The notes under the pieces: generated by a model
What the model was told of the DNA's origin: nothing
What the model saw: the letters and a program-made list of their open reading frames with translations, nothing else
Databases searched by the model: none
Translations under genes and position numbers: made by a program
Source: Flavobacterium stagni
GTDB taxonomy: Bacteria > Bacteroidota > Bacteroidia > Flavobacteriales > Flavobacteriaceae
DNA length: 64,000 nucleotides
NCBI RefSeq assembly: GCF_004122105.1
Contig: NZ_SBKN01000001.1
Location: forward strand, 1 to 64,000
Direction: 5' to 3'
Part shown: positions 46,441 to 54,634 of the stretch, in pieces
Position numbering within the stretch: the first letter of the stretch is position 1
Layout of the letters: each line of letters starts with the position of its first letter

Positions 46441-46893
46441 CTATTTTGGGTGTTTAATCCGCTTTTGATAATAAAATGCAGGTACAAAAAGCAGGAGGAA
46501 TAAGGGCTGAATCAAAAATCGGCGCAAATAAAACAACTCCACTTTGTGTGTATTTCCAAAATTGAATAAGACAACAAGAAAAGCGACAAACAAAACAAGC
46601 CCCAATACAGTGTATAAGAAAGAGGCAAATTTATTCATTCTCCGATCTTTGAAAATAAAATGAATAATGCCTAGAGACAATACGGAATTGATGATATAGC
46701 GAAAAGCAATGTTTAGACTAAAATTAAAATGATCCAAATGCGGAATGGGTTGGTTTTGAAAATCCCCTTTAAAATAAACTGTCAACGGATCATAAAAAAA
46801 TACGGTTTCCCCAGCACGAACAGCAATGAGAAGCAGAAGCAATATCCCGAGGATAAAAATTTGCAGTTTACTTTTGAGTAGTTCCTTTGGCAT
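46441..46893 (-). CDS. Exosortase F system-associated membrane protein
   Basis: A 150-residue protein with four membrane helices (about 12-28, 58-80, 90-110, 123-142). The segment RAGETVFFYDPLTVYFKGDF (starting near 26) and RYIINSVLSLGIIHFIF are characteristic of the protein encoded next to XrtF in Flavobacteriia. Its gene overlaps the 3' end of the XrtF gene by 26 bp, suggesting translational coupling. Its biochemical role is unknown. Confidence 0.85.
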   Translation of the reverse strand: MPKELLKSKLQIFILGILLLLLIAVRAGETVFFYDPLTVYFKGDFQNQPIPHLDHFNFSLNIAFRYIINSVLSLGIIHFIFKDRRMNKFASFLYTVLGLVLFVAFLVVLFNFGNTHKVELFYLRRFLIQPLFLLLFVPAFYYQKRIKHPK

Positions 46894-47425
46894 ATTTAGA
46901 AAAACGATTGACCCAAATCATCCACAAAATAAAAACTATTCCGTAAATCAATAAGGGAAATAAAACCCCGTGCAAGAGATGTTCTGCCTTTGGAAAATGG
47001 TACAACGCTACCGCTAATAAGGCAATTCGTAGGATATTGGCGATATGAATCACCGCAATCCCGAAAGGTAAAAACCAAACCATGGCTTTTAATTTTCCTT
47101 TAAAAGCGATGACAAAACTGACAAAAAGTATCATGACACTAATGGCATTACACCCTTCCACTATTCGGGCGATCCATCGGTGATGAAAGAATAATTTTAC
47201 ACCAGCCTCTTTGGGATTGGGGTCTATGTAGGCTTCTGAATCGACGAGTTGCAACACGCATTTAGATTGTTCGGCAACCCATTGAGTGATACCGTCAACT
47301 TCTTTCCTTTCAACCGAAAACTGCTCTAAATAAAGGGCATAACAATACGCAAGCACCACATACGTCAATGCAAATCGAAGCAAAAAAAAGAGGAATGGAC
47401 GGTATTGTTTGAAGTATGAGGTCAA
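46868..47425 (-). CDS. xrtF: Exosortase family protein XrtF
   Basis: A 185-residue inner-membrane protease/transpeptidase of the exosortase superfamily. The catalytic triad is evident: Cys92 in VEGCNAISVM, Arg133 in NILRIALL and His152 in HLLHGVLFPL, each next to a membrane helix. The family recognises C-terminal sorting signals on exported proteins; the target of XrtF is not in this window. The gene overlaps its partner by 26 bp and is 71 bp from the divergent GAF gene. Confidence 0.92.
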   Translation of the reverse strand: MTSYFKQYRPFLFFLLRFALTYVVLAYCYALYLEQFSVERKEVDGITQWVAEQSKCVLQLVDSEAYIDPNPKEAGVKLFFHHRWIARIVEGCNAISVMILFVSFVIAFKGKLKAMVWFLPFGIAVIHIANILRIALLAVALYHFPKAEHLLHGVLFPLLIYGIVFILWMIWVNRFSKYAKGTTQK

Positions 47426-47496
47426 TTATTCTTTTAACAAATTTTAGGTAAAAATACGAAAACGCATTGGTTACTTTTGCAAAAATAGTTTGAAAT

Positions 47497-47952
47497 ATGA
47501 GTTTTGAAGGATTACAATCGGGTGTGGTTTCCATCTTGCAACAGGAAAACAAAACCCGTGATGAAAAATTACAAGAATTGTGTGCGTATTTAAGCAATAA
47601 CGTAGCGTATTACAATTGGGTTGGCTTTTATTTTGCCAATCACGAAACCAAAACCTTGCATTTGGGACCTTATGTTGGCGCACCGACCGATCACACTGTG
47701 ATTCCCTTTGGAAAAGGGATTTGTGGACAAGTCGCTGAATCCAATGCCAACTTTGTCGTGCCTGATGTATCGGCCCAAGACAATTACATCGCTTGCAGCT
47801 TTACTGTAAAATCAGAAATTGTGGTACCGTTGTTTGTAAACGGTGTAAACATTGGTCAGATCGATATTGACAGCCATGTTTTGGATCCGTTTAGCGAAGT
47901 GGACGAACGCTTCTTGGAGTTTGTAAATCAAGAAGTTGCTAAATTATTCTAA
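47497..47952 (+). CDS. GAF protein, free methionine-(R)-sulfoxide reductase-like
   Basis: A 151-residue single GAF domain of the fRMsr (MsrC/YebR) type, which reduces free methionine-R-sulfoxide. FGKGICGQVAES, PDVSAQDNYIAC and KSEIVVPLFVNG are family motifs. Cys76 and Cys100 correspond by spacing (24 residues) to Cys94 and catalytic Cys118 of the E. coli enzyme, but the site of its first Cys (Cys84, ten residues before Cys94) is His66. Activity is therefore plausible but the redox relay would differ. Confidence 0.82.
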   Translation: MSFEGLQSGVVSILQQENKTRDEKLQELCAYLSNNVAYYNWVGFYFANHETKTLHLGPYVGAPTDHTVIPFGKGICGQVAESNANFVVPDVSAQDNYIACSFTVKSEIVVPLFVNGVNIGQIDIDSHVLDPFSEVDERFLEFVNQEVAKLF

Positions 47953-47967
47953 AAGGAAAGTTTTTAT

Positions 47968-47997
47968 TTGTGCAATCCAAAAATAAACTTACCTTTG
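47968..47997 (+). promoter_or_regulatory. rpsO promoter
   Basis: TTG (47968-47970), a 19-bp spacer and TACCTTTG (47990-47997), followed by CAACCGAA; about 55 bp upstream of the rpsO ATG. Confidence 0.75.
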
Positions 47998-48052
47998 CAA
48001 CCGAATTGGGAACGACCCAATCTACATAATAATTATTTAAAGAAATATTAGC

Positions 48053-48322
48053 ATGTACTTGACTAAAGAAGTTAAAGAACAAATCTTCGCTAAACACGGA
48101 GGAGCTGCTGCAAACACTGGTTCAGCAGAAGGACAAATTGCTTTGTTCACATTCAGAATTAACCACTTAACCGAACACTTGAAAAAAAATCGTCACGATT
48201 TCAACACTGAGCGTTCGTTGGTGAAATTGGTAGGTAAACGAAGAAGCTTACTCGATTACTTGAAAAATAAAGATATCAACAGATATCGTGAAATCATCAA
48301 GGAATTAGGTATTAGAAAATAA
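48053..48322 (+). CDS. rpsO: 30S ribosomal protein S15
   Basis: An 89-residue ribosomal protein. GSAEGQIALFTFRINHLTEHLKKNRHDF and the C-terminal LLDYLKNKDINRYREIIKELGIRK are typical. It binds 16S rRNA at the central domain. It precedes pnp, the common rpsO-pnp order, but a strong terminator lies between them. Confidence 0.97.
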   Translation: MYLTKEVKEQIFAKHGGAAANTGSAEGQIALFTFRINHLTEHLKKNRHDFNTERSLVKLVGKRRSLLDYLKNKDINRYREIIKELGIRK

Positions 48323-48333
48323 TACAAAACTAA

Positions 48334-48360
48334 AGAGGTGCCTGCGCGCCTCTTTTTTTT
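48334..48360 (+). terminator. rpsO terminator
   Basis: AGAGGTGC-ctgc-GCGCCTCT (one G:U pair) followed by eight T, 12 bp after the rpsO stop. Confidence 0.88.
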
Positions 48361-48400
48361 AAATAAAAATAGAAAAAAGTTTCAGTTTTTCATTGGGTTA

Positions 48401-48435
48401 CAACAACTAACAACAACAGCAACAACACAACTAAC
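48401..48435 (+). promoter_or_regulatory. CAA-rich pnp leader
   Basis: The pnp 5' region contains a run of CAACA-type units (CAACAACTAACAACAACAGC and onward) with almost no G or T. Such sequence stays unpaired and could act as a translation enhancer in a phylum that rarely uses Shine-Dalgarno pairing. It lies 28 bp upstream of the ATG. Confidence 0.5.
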
Positions 48436-48462
48436 CTTAATGTTTAAATGAATTGAATTTTT

Positions 48463-50631
48463 ATGATTCCAAAAGTAACCCAAGAAACGATTACTTTGGT
48501 GGATGGAAGAACCATCACCATTGAAACCGGTAAATTGGCAAAACAAGCGGATGGATCTGTTGTAGTACGCATGGGTGACACTATGTTATTGGCTACAGCG
48601 GTTTCTGCACGCACTGCTAATCCCGGTATTGATTTTTTACCATTAACGGTAGATTACCGTGAAAAATTTGCCGCTGCAGGACGATTCCCAGGTGGTTTCT
48701 TCAAAAGAGAAGCGCGTCCAAGTGATGCAGAAGTATTGACCATGCGTTTGGTTGACCGTGTGTTACGTCCGTTATTCCCGGATGATTACCACGCAGAAAC
48801 CCAAATCATGATTCAGTTAATGTCGCATGATGAAGAGGTTATGCCGGATGCTTTAGCAGGTTTAGCCGCTTCAGCAGCATTGGCGGTATCTGACATTCCT
48901 TTCTACAACTTGATTTCTGAAGTACGTGTGGGTCGTGTGAACGGCGAACTCGTAATCAATCCTAGCCGTGCACAATTAGAATTATCGGACATCGACATGA
49001 TGATTGGTGCTTCTAAGGATTCGGTATGTATGGTGGAAGGTGAGATGAAAGAGATCTCTGAGAAAGAAATGGTAGACGCGATCAAGTTTGCACATGATGC
49101 AATCAAAGTGCAAATTGAAGCACAAGAACGTATGCGTGCTGCTATCGGAAGTCCTGCCTACCGTGAATACGAAGCAGAGAAAGAAGACAAAGTGGTTTAC
49201 GAGAAAGTTCGCGCCGCTTGTTATGACAAATACTACGCAATCGCTCAAGAAGCCTCTTCAAAACAAGAGCGTGGCGAGAAATTTGGTTTAGTAAAAGAAG
49301 AAGTTGTCGCTTTATTCACCGAAGAAGAATTGGCTGAAAACGGTGATTTAGTGAGCAAATACTTATACAAATGTCAAAAAGAAGCCGTTCGTAACGTGAT
49401 CCTTGATTTAGGAATTCGTTTGGATGGTCGTAAAACGACAGAGATTCGTCCGATTTGGTGTGAGGTGGATTACTTACCAAAAACACACGGTTCAGCGATC
49501 TTTACCCGAGGTGAAACACAAGCTTTAGCAACTGTAACACTAGGAACTTCTCGCGAAGCAAACGTGATCGATTTGCCTTCAGAACAAGGAGAAGAGCGTT
49601 TCTATTTACATTACAACTTCCCTCCTTTCTCAACGGGTGAAGCGAAACCGTTACGCGGTACGTCACGTCGTGAGGTTGGACACGGAAACTTGGCACAACG
49701 TGCTTTGAAAAATATGATTCCCGCAGATTGTCCGTATACTGTTCGTGTGGTATCTGAAGTATTAGAATCGAATGGTTCTTCTTCGATGGCAACCGTTTGT
49801 TCAGGAACTTTGGCTTTGATGGATGCTGGTATTCAAATGATCAAACCTGTTTCAGGTATTGCGATGGGATTGATTACTGACGGTGACCGTTTTGCGGTTC
49901 TTTCAGACATCTTGGGTGATGAAGATCACTTGGGTGACATGGACTTCAAAGTGACGGGTACTGCTGATGGTATTACCGCTTGTCAAATGGACATCAAAAT
50001 TGACGGTTTACGTTATGATATCATGGAACAAGCCTTGGATCAAGCCCGTGAAGGTCGTATGCACATTTTGGGCAAATTGACTGAAACTTTGGCTACTCCA
50101 AGAACGGATGTGAAAGCACATGCTCCAAAAATCATTACACGTACTATTCCAGGCAACTTCATTGGAGCGTTAATCGGACCAGGCGGAAAAGTAATTCAAG
50201 AATTACAAAAAGCTTCGCAAACGACAATCGTTATTAACGAAGTGGACGAGCAAGGAATTGTGGAAATCTTGGGTACAAATCAAGACGGTATCGATATGGT
50301 ATTGGCGAAAATCGATTCGATTATCTTCAAACCACAATTGGGTGAAACCTATGAAGTTCGCGTTATCAAAATGCTTGATTTCGGTGCGGTAGTAGAATAT
50401 ACTCAAGCGCCAGGAAATGAAGTATTGTTACACGTATCAGAATTGGCTTGGGAACGCACTGAAAAACCATCTGATGTTGTAAACATGGGTGATGTTTTTG
50501 AAGTGAAATATTTAGGTATCGATCCAAAAACGCGCAAAGAGAAAGTTTCGCGTAAACAATTGTTACCACGTCCTCCAAGAGAAGACAAACGTCCTCCAAG
50601 AGAAGATAAGCAAGATACGCCCAAGGGTTAA
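48463..50631 (+). CDS. pnp: Polyribonucleotide nucleotidyltransferase
   Basis: A 722-residue phosphorolytic 3'-5' exoribonuclease. Two RNase PH-like domains (about 10-230 and 310-545; [64 protein letters not shown]) are followed by a KH domain with [10 protein letters not shown] (about 573-582) and an S1 domain (about 625-695). The tail carries a repeated PPREDK motif. It probably has its own promoter after the rpsO terminator. Confidence 0.97.
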   Translation: MIPKVTQETITLVDGRTITIETGKLAKQADGSVVVRMGDTMLLATAVSARTANPGIDFLPLTVDYREKFAAAGRFPGGFFKREARPSDAEVLTMRLVDRVLRPLFPDDYHAETQIMIQLMSHDEEVMPDALAGLAASAALAVSDIPFYNLISEVRVGRVNGELVINPSRAQLELSDIDMMIGASKDSVCMVEGEMKEISEKEMVDAIKFAHDAIKVQIEAQERMRAAIGSPAYREYEAEKEDKVVYEKVRAACYDKYYAIAQEASSKQERGEKFGLVKEEVVALFTEEELAENGDLVSKYLYKCQKEAVRNVILDLGIRLDGRKTTEIRPIWCEVDYLPKTHGSAIFTRGETQALATVTLGTSREANVIDLPSEQGEERFYLHYNFPPFSTGEAKPLRGTSRREVGHGNLAQRALKNMIPADCPYTVRVVSEVLESNGSSSMATVCSGTLALMDAGIQMIKPVSGIAMGLITDGDRFAVLSDILGDEDHLGDMDFKVTGTADGITACQMDIKIDGLRYDIMEQALDQAREGRMHILGKLTETLATPRTDVKAHAPKIITRTIPGNFIGALIGPGGKVIQELQKASQTTIVINEVDEQGIVEILGTNQDGIDMVLAKIDSIIFKPQLGETYEVRVIKMLDFGAVVEYTQAPGNEVLLHVSELAWERTEKPSDVVNMGDVFEVKYLGIDPKTRKEKVSRKQLLPRPPREDKRPPREDKQDTPKG

Positions 50632-50652
50632 TTAGGGCAAACAAATGAATAG

Positions 50653-50688
50653 AACTCCCGTTTCAATTATTAGAAGCGGGAGTTTTTT
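50653..50688 (+). terminator. pnp terminator
   Basis: AACTCCCGTTTC and GAAGCGGGAGTT form a 12-bp stem (one mismatch) around an A/T-rich loop, followed by a T run. Confidence 0.85.
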
Positions 50689-50761
50689 ATTTAAAATTTT
50701 AAGAAAAAATTATATATTCGGCTTGATTATTGTTGTATCTCTCATCTAAATTGTAAAGTAT

Positions 50762-51631
50762 ATGAAAAAATTAGTTCTACTCCTTTGTGTATTTTTAACG
50801 ACAACTATCGTATCATGTGAATCAAATTCGAGTTCAGTGGCAACCGAAAGTACTATGAGTTTGGTAAAAAAAATCACCTTACAAACCTATTCGCAAACCC
50901 CTCAAGACAACACTAAACGTATTCAGTATTATGCAAACAATCAAGTCATAGCCGACACAACTTTTAACCATTTAAATCAGTGGATTAGTCGAAATGTAAT
51001 TACAGAAAACGGCAATACAAAATCGTATAAAACCTTTAATAATAGTAATCAATTAATTTTTCAACAAGACTTAATTCATGATGCCTCTGGTCGATTGATT
51101 GAAAAGAGAGATGTTTTACCCAGCACATCATCCAAGACTTATGTTTATAATGATGTGGAGGGAACGGTAACGATTTATACAACTTTTTTAAATCAACCAG
51201 GCAACCCATCCTTTTACCTTGCAACCTTTTACTATCATTCCAACGGGCTATTTTTTAAAGAATCCGTAGGACAAGACAACCCTGACATTAGAACAGTAGT
51301 CTACAACAATTTACAACCTGTTTCTTACCAAAGTACAAACAACCCAAGTATAAACTTAACTTATGCTTTTTATCCATTCCCAAAACCCTCCAACTTTACG
51401 ACCTCAATTTTAGAAATGAATAATATCATGCTTAAAGATTTAACGATAAGAAATATTAATACCATTTGTAATTTTTATCCCCAATATACCAATACCACTA
51501 GTGGAAATTTCACAACCACTCATCAAGCTACTTTTAACAGCTCAAATTATATTACTAATCGCACAAGAACTCAAGTAAACAACAACAATAGCGGTACTTT
51601 TACTGAAGAACTCATTTATTTTTACAATTAA
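50762..51631 (+). CDS. Lipoprotein, unknown, YD-repeat-like
   Basis: A 289-residue predicted lipoprotein (lipobox TIVSC, Cys19). The mature part is Asn/Thr/Tyr/Ser-rich, with strand-turn patterns such as IQYYANNQVIADTTFNHLNQW and HDASGRLIEKRDV that recall YD/RHS-type repeats. Its layout and composition resemble the 30172-30975 lipoprotein, so the two may be distant paralogues. Function is unknown. It has high A/T content compared with pnp. Confidence 0.7.
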   Translation: MKKLVLLLCVFLTTTIVSCESNSSSVATESTMSLVKKITLQTYSQTPQDNTKRIQYYANNQVIADTTFNHLNQWISRNVITENGNTKSYKTFNNSNQLIFQQDLIHDASGRLIEKRDVLPSTSSKTYVYNDVEGTVTIYTTFLNQPGNPSFYLATFYYHSNGLFFKESVGQDNPDIRTVVYNNLQPVSYQSTNNPSINLTYAFYPFPKPSNFTTSILEMNNIMLKDLTIRNINTICNFYPQYTNTTSGNFTTTHQATFNSSNYITNRTRTQVNNNNSGTFTEELIYFYN

Positions 51632-52025
51632 TAGCGGGTCCTTCGTGAAGTCATAAAAAGTTCCCCTAAATTACCGAATGAAAACTTAATCTTTATTTCG
51701 AAAAAAATTAAAAAAAATACTTTGATACTCTTTTCACATAGCAAACCATGTAGTTATTTAAATATATTATGAATGCTAATGTCTTAAATTAGTCCACCTT
51801 TCAGTACTATAAAAGCTATCTTTCATCAGAGTAAGGTATAATAGTGTAATGAAAGCCTTAGTTAAATTTAAAAATTTGATTTTCCATATAGCATCAATAG
51901 CTAGTTTAGGAAGTAATTCTAATGAGCCTGATTAGCGCTACCAATTGACCCCGCAAACCGTTTCACAATAAAGGTGAAAACAACCAAAATCAAGAAGGTT
52001 AATCAGTATTGATTTAATAATAAGC

Positions 52026-52058
52026 ATCCCCAATTCGGTTGAATTGGGGATTTTTTTG
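52026..52058 (+). terminator. Strong intrinsic terminator with no obvious gene
   Basis: ATCCCCAATTC-ggtt-GAATTGGGGAT, a perfect 11-bp stem, followed by seven T on the plus strand. The minus side lacks a T run, so it serves plus-strand transcription. Confidence 0.85.
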
Positions 52059-52131
52059 TCTAATAGGTTAGGTATTCTAAATTGGAATTATTGCCTTTAC
52101 ATATCAAAAACAACTTACATGAATGAAGCAG

Positions 52132-52204
52132 CTTTGCGCTAGGGGTAGCAGCGGTATCCCGCACGTACGTTAGGGAGTGCGGATATAGCGGATGACCCGC
52201 CCCA
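52132..52204 (+). repeat. Dispersed intergenic repeat, copy D
   Basis: GGTAGCAGCGGTATCC, a hairpin CCGCAC (52159-52164)/GTGCGG (52177-52182), then GATATAGCGGATGACCCG. The core blocks match copies A and B; the hairpin is different. Confidence 0.65.
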
Positions 52205-52387
52205 GTTGGGTTTACACATTAAGACCATTTGAACTTGGAAAAACCAACGGGGGAGCGCCCAAATCAGAAACCGAAAGACTCAATAGGAAATTCGCTATAT
52301 TTGAGTTCTTATCACCAACTTATGGAAGTTATCGTTTTTAACTTTTTGTCCATTTGGTTTATGGTTTTCTGAAACAACAAAAGGGCA

Positions 52388-52624
52388 ATGACCTTTTTAT
52401 GGGTGTTGGAAGCATTGGGCTTATTGGTTTTGAGCATTACCTTAAAAGAAAAATACTACCGATATGTCTCTCTTTCTGTAGTGGGTTTGTGTATAGTACG
52501 GTTAATGTTTTTTGACCTTTCGAATACCGACTTTTTGATACGCGCATTGGTGTTACTCGGAGTCGGAATCGTGTTGTTGGTGATGAACAGTTCATTCAAA
52601 AATTACAAGGATCGATTGGATTAA
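52388..52624 (+). pseudogene. C-terminal remnant of a DUF2339-type membrane protein
   Basis: A 78-residue open frame with three membrane helices (FLWVLEALGLLVLSITL; YVSLSVVGLCIVRLMFF; LIRALVLLGVGIVLLVM). It reads like the last part of large DUF2339 proteins, which end in a similar WVLEALGLL ... FDLS ... ALVLLGVGIVLL series. The frame upstream of the ATG continues with KNNKRA-type residues but hits a TGA at 52370-52372, as expected for a truncated gene. It could alternatively be expressed as a small membrane protein. It overlaps the convergent CDP-alcohol gene by 4 bp. Confidence 0.45.
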
Positions 52625-53220
52625 TTCAAAAGGGAATGCTTTTTAAAAGGAATGCCTTTTCGAATTAAATAAGCATGATAAGCGCTCGGAACATCATGAG
52701 TCCATTTCGGTAGTATCAAAATAATGAGGTATACATCCAAATGGCTAATCACGCCGAAAATTATAGCCAAGGCAAACGGAACACCTGCATGGGCAAAGCC
52801 AATTAAGGAGACAAAAACTACCAATAATGTTATTCCCCAAAGTTTGGATAAAAACGCATGAGTACACGTTTCACGACCAAATTTGAGAAAACTATACACA
52901 TAAGTTAGTGCTTCCATTGCCAAAACGGTGAACACAGCCAGTCGATTTTCGGCGATTAATTCTGGATTTAATAACCAAGCACAAACGCCAATGCAAACCC
53001 AAAATACCATATCAGTTTGACTGTCCATGCGGCGTAATTTGGCAGATGCGACACCTGTTTTGCGAGCGATTATACCATCTAAAATATCACTTATAAATCC
53101 GAGACTTAAAAGAACCAACAAAATTGGTCGAACATGAGAGATGTCCCATACAACTAAAGTAATCGCTATGGGACCTAATAACAATCGAAACAGGATAAGG
53201 AGTAAGGGGATCTTTTTCAT
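52621..53220 (-). CDS. CDP-alcohol phosphatidyltransferase family protein
   Basis: A 199-residue membrane enzyme that would transfer a phosphatidyl or similar group from a CDP-linked donor to an alcohol. The signature DG-x2-AR-x8-G-x3-D-x3-D is present as Asp48, Gly49, Ala52, Arg53, Asp66 and Asp70, but the central Gly is Leu62 (SAKLRRMDSQTD). About six helices follow. The acceptor alcohol is unknown. A possible 44-codon gene ends one base before its ATG. Confidence 0.85.
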   Translation of the reverse strand: MKKIPLLLILFRLLLGPIAITLVVWDISHVRPILLVLLSLGFISDILDGIIARKTGVASAKLRRMDSQTDMVFWVCIGVCAWLLNPELIAENRLAVFTVLAMEALTYVYSFLKFGRETCTHAFLSKLWGITLLVVFVSLIGFAHAGVPFALAIIFGVISHLDVYLIILILPKWTHDVPSAYHAYLIRKGIPFKKHSLLN

Positions 53221-53221
53221 T

Positions 53222-53356
53222 TTATTTATTTTTTAAGTAATTCATTAATTGAAATAAGAGGTACTTTATTTGCTTTCGTAAAAGGCTTTCGGGTTCATAC
53301 CATTCAACCCCTTTTCGATAGATCCAAGACAAAAACAAGAGTGCCTTTTTTTGCAT
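53222..53356 (-). CDS. Possible 44-residue small protein
   Basis: An intact small frame starting ATG at 53356 (or in-frame ATG at 53362) and ending one base before the next gene's ATG. The product begins MQKKALLFLSWIYRKGVEWY and ends LMNYLKNK; it is basic and amphipathic rather than clearly transmembrane. The tight junction with the CDP-alcohol gene suggests coupled translation. No family is recognised, and chance is possible at this length. Confidence 0.35.
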   Translation of the reverse strand: MQKKALLFLSWIYRKGVEWYEPESLLRKQIKYLLFQLMNYLKNK

Positions 53357-53395
53357 GATCATTCGTTTTATAGAGAATATTAAAATCCGTTTGGA

Positions 53396-54019
53396 TTAAA
53401 ACCGCGTCACCATTCCACAAGAAATGAGTGTTCCACCAAAATGCGCTTCATTTTTTTTATAAAAAAGGGTATACGGTTGTAGTGAACCTGTGACATAGAA
53501 TCCTATACGATTCCAATTGACTTTTACTGTTTGGGATACAAAAAGGGTATGTAAGTCCGTTTTTTTATCCAAATCATGTTGGAATTGATCGGGATATTGG
53601 GATGACACTTTATAATAGAGTGCCGCCCATCCTAGACCGGAATTGGACTCTAGGGAAAACCTGTCAGGATTTGAACCTTTGCACCAAACTAAACTGTACC
53701 GAAAACCCAATTTCAATCCCACTCTAGACGATTCAAACTGAATAAGGGAATCGGCATAGCGATAAGCAATAGCGCGCGGTTTTTCTAGAAAATTTAATTC
53801 TAAACCATAATCCAGATAGTTGTTTTTGGCTAATCGATTGCGCAACCAATAGCCTACTTCAACGCCATGTACAAACTTGTTGCTTAAATTTCCTTGTGGA
53901 TAGTTAAAACCTATTTCCACATAATTTCTTCGGAATGTATCCGGGGATTTTACAAAAATGGTGTCCTGTGCTTGACTAATTTGAAAGCCTAAGATTACGA
54001 GTAGGAGTATTTTTTTCAT
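53396..54019 (-). CDS. Outer-membrane beta-barrel-like protein, unknown
   Basis: A 207-residue exported protein with a signal peptide (1-17, ending SQAQ). Alternating strands (NYVEIGFNYPQGNLSN, LGLKLGFRYSLVW-like, IGFYVTGSLQPYTLFY) and a C-terminal aromatic residue (GMVTRF) suit a small 8-stranded barrel. Function is unknown. Its ATG overlaps the stop of the lipoprotein gene upstream (ATGA-type 4-bp overlap), so the two are translated together. Confidence 0.7.
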   Translation of the reverse strand: MKKILLLVILGFQISQAQDTIFVKSPDTFRRNYVEIGFNYPQGNLSNKFVHGVEVGYWLRNRLAKNNYLDYGLELNFLEKPRAIAYRYADSLIQFESSRVGLKLGFRYSLVWCKGSNPDRFSLESNSGLGWAALYYKVSSQYPDQFQHDLDKKTDLHTLFVSQTVKVNWNRIGFYVTGSLQPYTLFYKKNEAHFGGTLISCGMVTRF

Positions 54020-54534
54020 CGTGAAATGGATTTAAAAATGGAATAATACGAACCGGAGTTACCTGCTCCCATTATAAAGAGCATTCCGCTATGATCAAAG
54101 GATTTCAGCACTACTAAACTTGCGTCTGGTTGCCGATACAATTGAAATTTAGTTTTTTGGGTCATTATTAATAAAGGCGGAAAATTCAACGTCTCATATT
54201 CGGTGTAGAATTCAAAACAATGCCGTTTTAATTTTCCTTCATACTGCAAAAAATGATTGCTTCCTAATCGATCTCTAAAGTGAATTACCAAAGCTTTGGT
54301 GGTGATTTCTAAATGATAGATCGAATCGGCATTGTAGCGATTCAACTCGAGTAATTCAATTAAATTTCTTGATTTGGTAACCGAATCGATGGATTGGATA
54401 GCATAATTGTCTTTCCAACCGTTCCCTTTTGTTTTTACTGTTTCGATAGCGTTAAATTTCTGCTGTGTCACCGAACATGAAGTCGCTAAAGCACAAAAAA
54501 CAAACATGAGTGTAAAGGATACTAATGATTTCAT
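54016..54534 (-). CDS. Lipoprotein, unknown
   Basis: A 172-residue predicted lipoprotein (lipobox ATSC, Cys20). The mature part is mixed alpha/beta, with DSVTKSRNLIELLELNRYNADSIYHLEITTKALVIHF (summarised by its central ELLELNRYNADSIYHLEI) and no recognised family. The start at 54534 (MKSLVSF) is chosen over 54561 because it leaves a proper signal. It overlaps the barrel-like gene by 4 bp and is divergent from the HTH regulator, with operator-like repeats between them. Confidence 0.7.
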   Translation of the reverse strand: MKSLVSFTLMFVFCALATSCSVTQQKFNAIETVKTKGNGWKDNYAIQSIDSVTKSRNLIELLELNRYNADSIYHLEITTKALVIHFRDRLGSNHFLQYEGKLKRHCFEFYTEYETLNFPPLLIMTQKTKFQLYRQPDASLVVLKSFDHSGMLFIMGAGNSGSYYSIFKSISR

Positions 54535-54569
54535 AGGGGTAAACTTTAAATTATAGCCCAAAATTAATT

Positions 54570-54596
54570 GTGATTATCACGATTATAATTGTGATT
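54570..54596. promoter_or_regulatory. Operator-like repeats between divergent genes
   Basis: GTGAT-t-ATCAC (54570-54580) is a perfect palindrome, and GTGATT recurs at 54591, 21 bp away (two helical turns). A further half site TTTCAC lies at 54627-54632, just before the regulator ATG. This is consistent with autoregulation by the HTH protein and control of the lipoprotein/barrel pair. Confidence 0.5.
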
Positions 54597-54634
54597 TATA
54601 TTAATTTTGAAAATAATATTTGCGATTTTCACAA

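Larger units (their letters stand above)
51632..52320. other. Gene-poor region with terminator and possible small RNA
   Basis: About 690 bp without a supported protein gene. 51660-51830 is strongly A/T-rich. 51930-52025 contains possible hairpins TTTCAC-aataaag-GTGAAA (51961-51979) and AATCA..TGATT, followed by a strong terminator at 52026-52058. A dispersed repeat follows at 52132-52204. The terminator is more than 390 bp from the lipoprotein stop, so it may end an unannotated RNA. Confidence 0.45.

Noticed and set aside
51915-51960. tRNA-like text on the minus strand (GGTCAATTGGTAGCGC followed later by GGCTCATTA)
   Set aside because: The D-stem halves do not pair, spacing to the CAT triplet is wrong, and no acceptor or T arm can be formed. 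At best it is a decayed fragment.
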